A stretch of 42,466 nt of DNA, taken from positions 1 through 42,466 of the forward strand of contig JAEOTM010000146.1 in the NCBI GenBank assembly GCA_016839815.1. Direction: 5' to 3'. The stretch is from Candidatus Hodarchaeota archaeon (GTDB lineage: Archaea > Asgardarchaeota > Heimdallarchaeia > Hodarchaeales > Hodarchaeaceae). Positions 24,005-32,305 of the stretch are shown one piece after another. Under the pieces are notes generated by a model. It saw only the letters and a list, made by a program, of their open reading frames with translations. It did not search any database and had not been told where the DNA came from. Each line of letters opens with the position of its first letter. Within the stretch, counting starts at the first letter, position 1. The position numbers and the translations under genes were made by a program.

Positions 24005-25417
24005 TTAAAGTACTGGTGTAATAGTATAATCGATATAACCCTTTACAAGTACTGATTCAATAGCAAAAAATTCGGTAGCGGGAATTAATCCTTCTAAAAC
24101 TAACGCACGATTGATTAAATCAATTTTCCAATGAGATGTAGCCGCTGTTGTACCACCACGATACTCTTGATTTTCTTTCAACCAACTAACCACAACATCA
24201 CCCTCTAATCTTGCTTTAGAAACAAGAATAGCAATAAATTCATTTAATGCGGGAATTCCGTACATATTTTCTAGAACATCCAGTCCTATATTAATGAGGA
24301 TTGTTTGTTCATTTTCTGCTCGGAAATTTTGTTTGATCTCTTCAATTTGATCAAGTAGTTCCTCAATTGTTTGAGGTAATGCAATTCTGTGAGGTTCTTT
24401 TCCTGGAACAAATCTCTCAAAAGTGATAGTTTGGTCTATCCAATTCTTATTTCCTGTAAATACATCGAAATATGGTTGTTTAGTATCAAAGGTAATTCCC
24501 TCACGTAAGATACTAATAACTGCACGATTATTATTCAAATGGTTTGTAATGAGAGGAAATAGGATAATATCTAGTCCATCACCGACAATTGTAGATACCT
24601 CAAACAAATTGTAAGACCCTTTTTGAAATCCTCCACCTAAGAGAGAATCAAAATCTACTGATCCAGAAGAAATATGTTGTTCATCAGAATCTGGAATCGA
24701 TTTGGATTTAAGCAATATTGCTGGAAAGCGATATTTAAAGGGGGGAAAAGTTTTCATACGCCCTTTCGTTAGTGTAGATAAATAGGTTTCATTGGAAATT
24801 TCGATTCCTCGCATTTTAGGAAATGTAAGCTCTCGAATTCTTCGTGAAATCCCATGTGATGAAGTAATATTCCTTTTGCTTAGTATTGCATGACCATCGA
24901 CCATCCAATCAAGTGTTGAGTCTTTAATACCCTCTTCAACAAAGATTATTTTATCATTTTTACCCTGAACTCTTTGAACAATCGCCGACTCCCAATGGTG
25001 GATCTGAGTCTCAGATAAATTTCCTATAACCGCATTCCAGCTATCGATTACAAATATCCGGTGTTTTAATTTTGGTCCCAAGGTAAAAAGCTGTTGAACG
25101 AATTCAGGAATTGTTTCAAAATTCATTTTTTGTATAGACTTACTTTTTGTGACCTTTCCTGACCGTGTGGCATCAATAAAAAATGGATATTTACGATCTT
25201 TAGGAATTATTTCACTCAACCATAACGAATCTTCAAGAATTGCTTCTGGATCAATACGTGTACTTATAAAAAAGGAATTTGGTGATCTAGCTACCAATTC
25301 AAGTGCTAAACTTGATTTCCCAGTCCCAGGTAACCCTTTAATTAGTAATGAATAACTCTTATCAGTAATTGCGAAATTTGAGAATTCCTCTGGTAGTAAA
25401 TTTTTGAATGTGCTCAT
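24005..25417 (-). CDS. KaiC/RecA-like ATPase, two lobes, second lobe without Walker A
   Basis: Protein of 470 residues with two RecA-like halves. The first has a clear Walker A (GLPGTGKSS, about residues 28-36) and a Walker B-like IFVIDSW (about 121-127). The second half begins at SGSVDFDSLLGGGFQKGSYNLFEV, the KaiC-type lobe entry. At the place of its P-loop it reads STIVGDGLD, which lacks GK[ST], so that lobe is probably a structural or regulatory pseudo-ATPase. Archaeal KaiC-like proteins act in signalling, motility and DNA or RNA processes. Adjacency to the beta-CASP gene (25 nt) suggests a common complex. GTG 25420 and ATG 25417 are adjacent; ATG chosen. Confidence 0.82.
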   Translation of the reverse strand: MSTFKNLLPEEFSNFAITDKSYSLLIKGLPGTGKSSLALELVARSPNSFFISTRIDPEAILEDSLWLSEIIPKDRKYPFFIDATRSGKVTKSKSIQKMNFETIPEFVQQLFTLGPKLKHRIFVIDSWNAVIGNLSETQIHHWESAIVQRVQGKNDKIIFVEEGIKDSTLDWMVDGHAILSKRNITSSHGISRRIRELTFPKMRGIEISNETYLSTLTKGRMKTFPPFKYRFPAILLKSKSIPDSDEQHISSGSVDFDSLLGGGFQKGSYNLFEVSTIVGDGLDIILFPLITNHLNNNRAVISILREGITFDTKQPYFDVFTGNKNWIDQTITFERFVPGKEPHRIALPQTIEELLDQIEEIKQNFRAENEQTILINIGLDVLENMYGIPALNEFIAILVSKARLEGDVVVSWLKENQEYRGGTTAATSHWKIDLINRALVLEGLIPATEFFAIESVLVKGYIDYTITPVL

Positions 25418-25478
25418 CACATAACTCTCGAAATTTCATTATAAATCGTTCAGATGGCTTACTTAATTTTTACAAGAG

Positions 25479-25790
25479 TTACTGGTTTAAAAACACTTGG
25501 AGTTGATCAAAGTCATGGAATAATTTAATTTTATTTGACAAAGTTGGTTCCATTAGATTATTAATTGGGTCTAATAATAAAATTTGGTTTTTAGAAACGC
25601 GAGAAAGCTCTCTTTCTGCAGCTAATAATCCTGCAAGGGTTTTGCTAACACCTAATGTATAGTTCTTCTTACGAAATCTCTTCTTTGAGCGTAGTTCTAT
25701 TGATACGTATTTCTGATGTGATGAGATGGTTTCGAGTTCAAAACCACAGAATGTGACTGTTGACCTTATTTGATTGATAATTTGCTTCAT
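25479..25790 (-). CDS. Small unknown protein upstream of the KaiC-like gene
   Basis: 103 residues, not recognised. It is basic in the middle (ELRSKKRFRKKNYTLG) and ends with LLLDPINNLMEPTLSNKIKLF and DFDQLQVFLNQ. No membrane segment or metal motif. The ATG at 25790 is preceded by GAGGTAA with about 8 nt spacing, a good Shine-Dalgarno sequence that supports a real gene. It lies 61 nt before the KaiC-like gene on the same strand and may be the first gene of a small-protein, ATPase, beta-CASP operon. The basic patch would suit nucleic-acid binding, but this is speculative. Confidence 0.7.
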   Translation of the reverse strand: MKQIINQIRSTVTFCGFELETISSHQKYVSIELRSKKRFRKKNYTLGVSKTLAGLLAAERELSRVSKNQILLLDPINNLMEPTLSNKIKLFHDFDQLQVFLNQ

Positions 25791-25895
25791 GTCAATGTTA
25801 CCTCACAGCTGTTCAATGCTAGATTTCAGAACGAATTATGTTGATTTTATGAATCATCTTTTAAAAAGGTTCTATATACATTCTTCTTGTTTCTT

Positions 25896-26957
25896 CTAGT
25901 TCATGTATTTTTGAATTAGTTGCTGCTTAGAGAGTATACCATGCGGAGTAATATAGCCAGTTAATAATTCAGCAGGAGTGACATCAAATGCGGGATTATA
26001 ACAATGAGTATTATCCTGGTATGCTTGAATAGAAGTCTGTTCCTTCGAGATTGTAGAAATACCTCTGACTTCATAAATTTCCTGTGGATCACGTTTCTCA
26101 ATTCTAATATCTGCTCCTGATTCTGAGTTGATATCGAATGTAGTATCTGGAAAAGCCGAGTAAAATGGAATGGAATAATATTTGGCGATTACTGCTAGAT
26201 TATGGGTTCCAATCTTGTTTGCTACATCTCCATTTCGAGTAACCCGATCAGCTCCCAGAATCACTAAATCGACTTTCCCTGTTGCCATTAAGTGTCCGCT
26301 TGCGGAATCACAAATAACAGTATGATTAACTCCATATTGCCTTAATTCCCATGAAGTTAGTCGTCCTTGCATACGAGGACGAGTTTCGTCAACATAAACA
26401 TGAAAACGCACCCCTTCTTTCCAAGATGCGATTAATGGGGCAATTGCAGATCCATAATCTACTAAAGCCAACGCTCCGGTATGGCAATGAGTAAGAATAT
26501 TCATATTTTCTTTGATCAGACTTTTTCCTACCTCTCCAATTTTCTTTCCTTGCATAGAAATTCTAGATGCGAATTTTTGGGCATATACGATTGCTTCTTT
26601 TGCTGAATCTGTCCATATTTCTCTCACATAGTCCAACCCATTCTTTAAATCAACAGCTGTCGGTCGTGACGATAATAACTGGTCATAAGCAGATTGGATA
26701 TTTGACAAATAATCATCCTTCCCCCAAAATTCGTTTATAGCCTGTGCTAAACCATAAGCGGCTGCAGCTCCAATTGATGGAGCTCCACGAATTTTCATTG
26801 TTTTTATTGCATCCACAACATCCAGATACGTTTTGCAGGAATGAATAGAACATTGAAAGGGTAGTTTTGTTTGATCAATGAGCTGAACGATTTTTTGTTC
26901 AGAATGCCACCACACTGCGGGTAAATCAGTTTCTCTTCCATCGACGGTAAGTTTCAT
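25896..26957 (-). CDS. mtnA: S-methyl-5-thioribose-1-phosphate isomerase (MtnA-like)
   Basis: Aldose-ketose isomerase of the IF2B-related family that converts methylthioribose-1-phosphate to the ribulose form in methionine salvage. Motifs are MKIRGAPSIGAAAAYG near residue 75, ILTHCHTGALA with the catalytic Cys, VYVDETRPRMQGRLTSWEL, VILGADRVTRNGDVANKIGT with the catalytic Asp, and FDINSESGADIRIEKRDP. The residue after the catalytic Cys is His where MtnA normally has Asn. The THCH spelling recalls ribose-1,5-bisphosphate isomerase, but the rest follows MtnA. Length (353) is standard. ATG at 26957; promoter region shared with the divergent SPOUT gene. A role in a related 5-deoxyribose route cannot be excluded. 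Confidence 0.88.
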   Translation of the reverse strand: MKLTVDGRETDLPAVWWHSEQKIVQLIDQTKLPFQCSIHSCKTYLDVVDAIKTMKIRGAPSIGAAAAYGLAQAINEFWGKDDYLSNIQSAYDQLLSSRPTAVDLKNGLDYVREIWTDSAKEAIVYAQKFASRISMQGKKIGEVGKSLIKENMNILTHCHTGALALVDYGSAIAPLIASWKEGVRFHVYVDETRPRMQGRLTSWELRQYGVNHTVICDSASGHLMATGKVDLVILGADRVTRNGDVANKIGTHNLAVIAKYYSIPFYSAFPDTTFDINSESGADIRIEKRDPQEIYEVRGISTISKEQTSIQAYQDNTHCYNPAFDVTPAELLTGYITPHGILSKQQLIQKYMN

Positions 26958-27033
26958 GATGAATTACTCTCTAGACTTTCATTTTTTTACGGAATGATTG
27001 GTACTGAAGATTTATTTTCTTATACCATACATC

Positions 27034-27047
27034 CACCTGTATAGGTG
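27034..27047. promoter_or_regulatory. Inverted repeat between mtnA and the SPOUT gene
   Basis: CACCT and AGGTG form a perfect 5-bp inverted repeat around GTAT in the 124-bp divergent region. It lies directly before a TATA-like TAATATTTT (27049-27057) that precedes the SPOUT ATG at 27082. It could be an operator; this is inference from position. Confidence 0.3.
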
Positions 27048-27081
27048 TAATATTTTTAGATAGATTTTGGACGACTCTTTG

Positions 27082-28083
27082 ATGATTTATCTTCTCGTAA
27101 AACTTGCTAGATTTGTCACACAAAAAGAACAGGATCAGCTTGCTAAGGAATTGAATTATACATTAGGGGAATACTCTAATATCGTTCGAATTGTCAATGA
27201 TACTTGGGGGAGTCGAAATAGACTTTTAATTCAGCTTCCTGATGTTACAAAGCTCTCGTCAAAAATTCGGAAAACGATTTTACATTCTCCAGGAGTTAAC
27301 ACTTTAGTTCTTTTCACAAAAGACAATTTTGAATATGAAACGAGTTCATTATCTCACTTATTAACCACCTTAGAAGATTATATTTCTAATACTGTAAAAA
27401 CTAATACTGTGGAAATTAATTTTCAAGCTTTTGGTCGTGTACCATTTCATAAAAAAGCTCTTCTCGACCGATTGAAGAAGAAAGGAATTCTTCATCAAAA
27501 AGCAGCAAAATTTCATCTGTATCTTGAAGTAAAACAGGATATTCAGGTAAAAGAGTCAATCCCCATTATTAAAGTTCGTTTAGGAGAAAAATTTCTCATG
27601 AACGCCTCTGTAGAGAATAAACCTGAACCTCCATCACTGGTTTTATATTCTCCTTATACTACACAGGAAGTAGCTGACTTTTTTCGCTTGGCTCTGACTT
27701 TTAATGTAAATCTCTTGTTTACTGATGAAAATAGATCTGTAAAACAAGTAATCGCAAAAGTTGAAACCACAATATTCAAGGGAATCTCAAAAGTAAAGTA
27801 TCGAGTAGTCCCATCTCTCACCAAGATTCTACAAGAAAATGAGAAAGAAGGCATCTTTGGGTTTTCTTTATGGGGATCAGAACCAATAATAAACTTACCA
27901 AAAGTAATAGCTTCAACTGGAAAAAATACCAGAGAATTATTCTTTATCTTTGGAAATGAAGAGACTGGCATCCCTTTAGCTGTAAGAAAATTAGTAAAAA
28001 TGTTTTATATAGGAAATAAGGCTTCAGAACCTCTTCGTGCTTCTCAAGCAGCTGCGTACGCACTCGGGTTGCTCAAAATCTAG
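27082..28083 (+). CDS. SPOUT-family RNA methyltransferase with THUMP-like N-terminal part
   Basis: The C-terminal ~100 residues are a SPOUT (SpoU/TrmH-type) knot: FIFGNEETGIPLAVRKLV and EPLRASQAAAYALGL are the S-adenosylmethionine-binding loops. The preceding part (RNRLLIQLPDV, then VEINFQAFGRVPFHKKALLDRL and FHLYLEVKQD) has the layout of a THUMP-like RNA-binding domain. That suggests modification of tRNA or rRNA, but the motif match for THUMP is weak. A TTG at 27067 is in frame; the ATG at 27082, about 25 nt after a TATA-like stretch, is preferred (333 residues). It is divergent from mtnA and ends 25 nt from a convergent kinase-like gene. Target nucleoside unknown. Confidence 0.78.
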   Translation: MIYLLVKLARFVTQKEQDQLAKELNYTLGEYSNIVRIVNDTWGSRNRLLIQLPDVTKLSSKIRKTILHSPGVNTLVLFTKDNFEYETSSLSHLLTTLEDYISNTVKTNTVEINFQAFGRVPFHKKALLDRLKKKGILHQKAAKFHLYLEVKQDIQVKESIPIIKVRLGEKFLMNASVENKPEPPSLVLYSPYTTQEVADFFRLALTFNVNLLFTDENRSVKQVIAKVETTIFKGISKVKYRVVPSLTKILQENEKEGIFGFSLWGSEPIINLPKVIASTGKNTRELFFIFGNEETGIPLAVRKLVKMFYIGNKASEPLRASQAAAYALGLLKI

Positions 28084-28099
28084 GATTTTATGATAGATT
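28077..28099 (+). repeat. Hairpin spanning the SPOUT gene stop codon
   Basis: AATCTA (28077-28082) and TAGATT (28094-28099) can pair, with the stop codon (28081-28083) inside the left arm and an 11-nt loop. A weak, A/T-rich structure in a 25-nt convergent gap. Confidence 0.25.
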
Positions 28100-28108
28100 A
28101 AACTTTGC

Positions 28109-29161
28109 CTATTCCTCAAGTAGTTTGGAGACAGGCATTTCATGAATGAAATGCTGGCCTAGTTTTATCAATACCTCTGCAATATGTTTTTCCCAGAGAC
28201 CAGCCCGAATAATTAGATGACTACCAAGGAAAAAGTCAATTGGTAAACGAGAATAAATCTGGGAGATATCATATGTCTGTTTATAAGTGGTTAATATTAA
28301 TGGCACCCAAGAGCGAGTGATGGAAGAACTCAGGATATTTATGTCAATACCTATAGAAATATTCTTTGCTACTTCTTCTTGGACTACATGACTAAGGATG
28401 TACCCTATATCATCCATTCTATCTAGCTTAGGTAACATTATCGAATCTATCCAAGCAATACTAGCAGGTGAAACTAGAATATTACTCATATGGCTGTCGC
28501 CATGTATAAATTCCACTCCTCCTTTTGATTGTTCTAGCACAGTAATCCAATAATCTAAATACCGTTCATCAATGTACTGTTTTAGTAATTTAAAAAGAGG
28601 ATTATACAGTTGTACACTAGTTTGAATTTGTTCTGATCCATGTAGTCTCGCCAGCGCGTATCCGGCGTACCCCCACCGATCATTTGGTTCCAAAGTATGT
28701 TGGAGTAATGGATTGAATCCACTCAAAAATTCCAGAATTAGAGCTTTCACCTCTGGAATGACTTGAATGACTTGAGGCGAGAATACATGGTCAGGATATC
28801 GGCGAATTCGTGATGGTAGGTCATGATTCTCTTTCCACCGGTCCCAATCACGTTGACGTATGGTTAAATGTCTTGCTAATCTTTCTGCATTACTAACTTC
28901 AGCATCTAAATCATTAGCAAATTTTAACACAATTCCTCCATCGATTTCTCCTGCTAATGATGTGGATAATGCCGCTTCAATGACATAAGTTTTTCCTCCA
29001 GCCCCAGAAAAACAACGAATCTGTTTAAGTCGGGTATCCGATATTAAACCCGTTACAACTCTCACATTTGCAGTAATTTTATCACTAGATTGAAGAATGA
29101 TTGTACGAACACGATCATGTATTTTTTGCTGCTTTTCGGATGATTCATCTATATTGGACAT
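28109..29161 (-). CDS. APH/choline-kinase-like phosphotransferase
   Basis: Protein-kinase-fold small-molecule phosphotransferase of the aminoglycoside/choline kinase family. Key segments are the GGKTYVIEAAL and GGIVLKFAND region (N-lobe with a likely ATP-binding Lys), the catalytic loop FIHGDSHMSNILV (HGDxHxxN), and the metal-binding Asp in IAWIDSIMLP. The acceptor is unknown; such genes in archaea are rarely about antibiotics. It is 12 nt behind the ADP-forming acyl-CoA synthetase alpha gene, so the two are probably co-transcribed. ATG with GAGGGGT about 7 nt upstream is a strong start signal. Length 350. Confidence 0.8.
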   Translation of the reverse strand: MSNIDESSEKQQKIHDRVRTIILQSSDKITANVRVVTGLISDTRLKQIRCFSGAGGKTYVIEAALSTSLAGEIDGGIVLKFANDLDAEVSNAERLARHLTIRQRDWDRWKENHDLPSRIRRYPDHVFSPQVIQVIPEVKALILEFLSGFNPLLQHTLEPNDRWGYAGYALARLHGSEQIQTSVQLYNPLFKLLKQYIDERYLDYWITVLEQSKGGVEFIHGDSHMSNILVSPASIAWIDSIMLPKLDRMDDIGYILSHVVQEEVAKNISIGIDINILSSSITRSWVPLILTTYKQTYDISQIYSRLPIDFFLGSHLIIRAGLWEKHIAEVLIKLGQHFIHEMPVSKLLEE

Positions 29162-29173
29162 AGTATACCCCTC

Positions 29174-30568
29174 TTAATACAGATATTTCTGCAATATACG
29201 GCCTCTTTCGACTAATGCATACATCCCATCTACAGAATCCTCCGCTGTACGAAATACTGGGATTCCATAGCTTTCAAATTCAGCATTTACGGTTGGATCA
29301 GGAAGATTATACACTAATATTGGTTTTTCTGGAAACTCGCGCTTAAGGAGAGCTATTCGCGCAGGGGCATCTTTTGATACAACGGGTGCATCACTTCTAG
29401 GAACAACAATTAATCCTGATACATTTTTCTCCTTCAAAAATATCCTAGATATTCCAGTAATGACTTCTGTAGTCGCTGAGCCTGTTAAATCCATAAATGC
29501 AAGTGGATCATTATTTTTATCTCTTGAGATAGCGGTTTGAACATCGTGCTTTTCTATCACTACCTCTGTTTCTCTCCAAACTCGTTCTGGTAATTTTGCT
29601 AGTTCAAGTTTATACCTATTCATTCGATACAGAGCCATCGCAGCTGGGCCTCCTGTATTAGTAACAAGTGCTATACTATTACCAAATGCAGGAGGTTGTG
29701 TATAGAGGGCTTTAATCGAATTAATAAATTGAGATGTGCTATCGCATTGAATAATTCCTGATTGTCGTAATATTTCCTTGTAAATACCCATTGTGCTAGC
29801 TACCGCACCTGTATGTCCTCTAGCTGCCATAGAAACATTTTCTGTTGAAGGAAGCTTAAGAACGACAATAGCTTTTTTACGAGCTACAGATTTTGAAACT
29901 TTAATGAACTTACGCCCTGCTTTTACTCCTTCTATATATGCTCCAATTACTTTCGTGTCTGGATCTTGACCAAAATATTCCATGAAGTCAGTTTCATTCA
30001 AATCTGCAGCGTTTCCATAGGAAACAAAACGTTTGAGCCCAATTTTATTTTGTTGTAGAGCCAGAAGTAGATCGATAGCTAGGGATCCCGATTGAGATAT
30101 TAATGAGACATTCCCTTTTTCTGGAAGTTCAAAATTAGGAAACAAAGTGTTTACCTGGGAATGAGTATCAACAATACCAAGACAATTTGGTCCAATTAGG
30201 CGCGAATCTCCTAAAGCATTTACTAATTCTTCTTGTAAATCGTCTCTTCCGACTTCAGAGAAACCTGCAGTAATACACACAATGGCTGGTATTCCTCTTT
30301 TTGAAGCATCCGCAACAGCTTGAATAGCTAATTTTGTTGGTAATACAACCACAGCCAAGTCAGGTACCTCTGGTAAATCGAATACACTTTTGTAACATTT
30401 TATTCCCATGATTTCTTTTACACGGGGGTTTATTGGAAAGACTCTTTTAAAATAAGGAACTACGAAGTGATTAAAGATTAAGCGGCCATACTTTTTTTCA
30501 TCAGAAGAGGCACCTAGAATGGCAACAGATCGTGGTTCAAAGAAAAAATCAAGCATTACGAGTTTCAT
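29174..30568 (-). CDS. ADP-forming acyl-CoA synthetase, alpha subunit
   Basis: CoA-binding and ligase part of an acetate/acyl-CoA ligase (ADP-forming), which turns acyl-CoA, ADP and phosphate into acid, CoA and ATP in many archaea. The protein begins with the CoA-binding Rossmann domain (FFEPRSVAILGASSDEKKYG). It contains IGPNCLGIV, SLISQSGSLAIDLL, and RGHTGAVAST, where the His is the expected phosphohistidine. No ATP-grasp (beta) subunit is fused or adjacent. Start options are TTG/ATG codons upstream; ATG 30568 (MKLVMLDFFFEP) or 30556 (MLDFFFEP) both give the family N-terminus. It precedes the APH-like kinase gene. Family secure, acid substrate unknown. Confidence 0.9.
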   Translation of the reverse strand: MKLVMLDFFFEPRSVAILGASSDEKKYGRLIFNHFVVPYFKRVFPINPRVKEIMGIKCYKSVFDLPEVPDLAVVVLPTKLAIQAVADASKRGIPAIVCITAGFSEVGRDDLQEELVNALGDSRLIGPNCLGIVDTHSQVNTLFPNFELPEKGNVSLISQSGSLAIDLLLALQQNKIGLKRFVSYGNAADLNETDFMEYFGQDPDTKVIGAYIEGVKAGRKFIKVSKSVARKKAIVVLKLPSTENVSMAARGHTGAVASTMGIYKEILRQSGIIQCDSTSQFINSIKALYTQPPAFGNSIALVTNTGGPAAMALYRMNRYKLELAKLPERVWRETEVVIEKHDVQTAISRDKNNDPLAFMDLTGSATTEVITGISRIFLKEKNVSGLIVVPRSDAPVVSKDAPARIALLKREFPEKPILVYNLPDPTVNAEFESYGIPVFRTAEDSVDGMYALVERGRILQKYLY

Positions 30569-30653
30569 CCAACTTATATACCGAAATTCATTTCTCAACA
30601 ATCATAGGAGAAGGAGAAATTATTTTCTTTCCACTCTATTAAATTACCTCTTA

Positions 30654-31505
30654 TTAAATAAAATTCTTGTTTCGCGGTTTTTGGCAAAATCGACAAAAAT
30701 TTGTCACCTTTCGATTTGCTTTAATTGAGGAAATAACTTTTCCACATTTTTGACAAGATTCTCCACCTTTAAGATGGACTTTAAACAATTCTTTTCTCCA
30801 GAACCGCTGATTATCCAGTTTATCTGTTGTATTCAGCCAATTAGTGATTTTGAATTCAGCATGATCGAAAAGGTTCTTACACGTTAGAAAGAGTTTTTCA
30901 ATTTCTTTTGAGTCTAAATGTGTGATGTTTGTAAAAGGATGAATTTTTGCTTCAAATAGAATTTCGTCGGCATAAGCATTCCCTATCCCTGACACTAATT
31001 CTTTCTTGGTTAAAACTTCTTTGATCTCTCCTTTAAACTTTTTAATTCTTGACTTAAATTCATTTAGGGATATCGATAGAACATCAGGACCGAATTTTCT
31101 ATTCATAATAGCGGAAGGCATTTTTTCAATTTCTTTGTCAGAAAACAACCAAATAGAGCCTTGTAAACGTCTGTCATGAAAAATTAATGATGATTCTGAT
31201 TGGAAAACTAATTTTAGAACCGTTTTTGCATGTAGTTTCTTATCTCCCCACGCGAATCGACTTGTTATCCCAAATCCAATGTACAAAATCAGAGGGAGAT
31301 GTTCTTTTTCCAATTCTACTAGTAAGAATTTTCCTTTTCTAAACATCTTTTTAAATTTTGAACCCAGGAGTAATGTTTTAAATTCATTTAATTGAGGTTT
31401 TCTGACTACTGTGTGAAAATATGTTTCGACTTCGGTGATAATTTCCCCAGATAACTTCTTAGTTAAGTATTTGCTTATGGCTTCAAGCTCCGGTAATTCT
31501 GGCAT
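30654..31505 (-). CDS. Formamidopyrimidine-DNA glycosylase family (Fpg/Nei)
   Basis: Base-excision-repair glycosylase/AP lyase. The N-terminus MPELPELE supplies the catalytic Pro2 and Glu3, and the FRKGKFLLVEL segment carries the conserved Lys (about 59). The helix-two-turn-helix GIGNAYADEILF is at about 173-184, and a C-terminal zinc finger has Cys 251, 254, 271 and 274 (CQKCG...FCRFCQ). All the parts of an active enzyme are there, and the length (283) is normal. The choice between Fpg (8-oxoguanine) and Nei (oxidised pyrimidines) is not clear. The family is mainly bacterial, so its presence here suggests transfer. ATG with GGAGGT 5 nt upstream, one of the best Shine-Dalgarno sequences in the window. 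Confidence 0.94.
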   Translation of the reverse strand: MPELPELEAISKYLTKKLSGEIITEVETYFHTVVRKPQLNEFKTLLLGSKFKKMFRKGKFLLVELEKEHLPLILYIGFGITSRFAWGDKKLHAKTVLKLVFQSESSLIFHDRRLQGSIWLFSDKEIEKMPSAIMNRKFGPDVLSISLNEFKSRIKKFKGEIKEVLTKKELVSGIGNAYADEILFEAKIHPFTNITHLDSKEIEKLFLTCKNLFDHAEFKITNWLNTTDKLDNQRFWRKELFKVHLKGGESCQKCGKVISSIKANRKVTNFCRFCQKPRNKNFI

Positions 31506-31553
31506 AATCTACCTCCATTAATACTTTGACAGTTCTAAGTAATTAGGGTGAAA

Positions 31554-31571
31554 AGACTCTTTAATGAGTCT
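31554..31571. promoter_or_regulatory. Inverted repeat between fpg and the DUF1405-like gene
   Basis: AGACTC (31554-31559) and GAGTCT (31566-31571) form a perfect 6-bp inverted repeat around TTTAAT in the 122-bp divergent region. Operator-like by position. A TATATAAGG follows at 31610-31618 but lies closer to the ATG at 31628 than archaeal spacing would need. Confidence 0.35.
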
Positions 31572-31627
31572 CCATGAGATTAATACTCACTGTAATCTGA
31601 AATAAGGATATATAAGGATTAATTTAA

Positions 31628-32305
31628 ATGGTTACTGACAGGATTTCGTTTGAAAAGATTAAATCAAGAGATACACAATACATAAGAGATTCATTATTAA
31701 ATCTCCCTAAATGGTTTTTAGGAATCTGGATTGCTATAAATTTAATCATCCCTTTCTATGGAGCTCTCCTTTATTATTGGCAGTATGCATATTACCATCC
31801 AATATTCTGGATTTTTATTCCAGATTCCAGCACGTTTGCAATCCTGTTTGGAATCTTCCTTATAGTTACTTTTTGGTTTAAGAAAAACATTCAAGTATTA
31901 AATCTAATCACTTTTATTGGTTTAATTAGGGTTTTTTTTGGGTATATTGTTGTTTTTACAGTACAGCCATCATTTTTCGATATTGTTTCACTAGCTGCTC
32001 ATACTTTCGAATTATGTGAAGGACTCGTAGTCTTACTCTTTATTAAGACAGATTTAAAACATTATAGTGCTGCAGCGAGTATTTCTTTGATGGATTGGTT
32101 TTTTGACTTTCTAAATCCTTTCGACTTACCCACATTAGTTTTATATCCGTTTGATGCTGATATAAATCCAAATAATACTGCCCCCTTCATTCATATTTTT
32201 GCAGTAGTGTTTATAACAGTAATTATTGGATGTTTGATTCTTATACGGAGAAAATATTGGCTTGCAGATGAGAAGAATATAGCTTGGATCAATAATCTAG
32301 AGTAA
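31628..32305 (+). CDS. DUF1405-like integral membrane protein
   Basis: 225 residues with about six hydrophobic helices. The segment YYWQYAYYHPIFWIFIPDSSTFAILFG, here described as a WxF/IPDSxT motif after the first helix, is what marks the DUF1405 family (Bacillus YpjA and haloarchaeal relatives); SLAAHTFELCEG and LMDWFFDFLNP fit the later family positions. Function unknown for the whole family. ATG at 31628 with AAGGAT about 10 nt upstream. It is divergent from fpg and convergent with the longin-like gene; its stop codon sits in the loop of a 7-bp hairpin. Family assignment is by memory of the motif pattern. Confidence 0.72.
   Translation: MVTDRISFEKIKSRDTQYIRDSLLNLPKWFLGIWIAINLIIPFYGALLYYWQYAYYHPIFWIFIPDSSTFAILFGIFLIVTFWFKKNIQVLNLITFIGLIRVFFGYIVVFTVQPSFFDIVSLAAHTFELCEGLVVLLFIKTDLKHYSAAASISLMDWFFDFLNPFDLPTLVLYPFDADINPNNTAPFIHIFAVVFITVIIGCLILIRRKYWLADEKNIAWINNLE

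Noticed and set aside
28109..29161. Antibiotic-resistance phosphotransferase
   Set aside because: The HGDxHxxN loop only shows the APH fold; context is central metabolism and nothing points to an antibiotic substrate.
30573..30579. TATATAA as promoter of the ADP-forming synthetase gene
   Set aside because: It lies only about 5-17 nt before the candidate start codons, too close for an archaeal TATA box; it may be chance in A/T-rich DNA.
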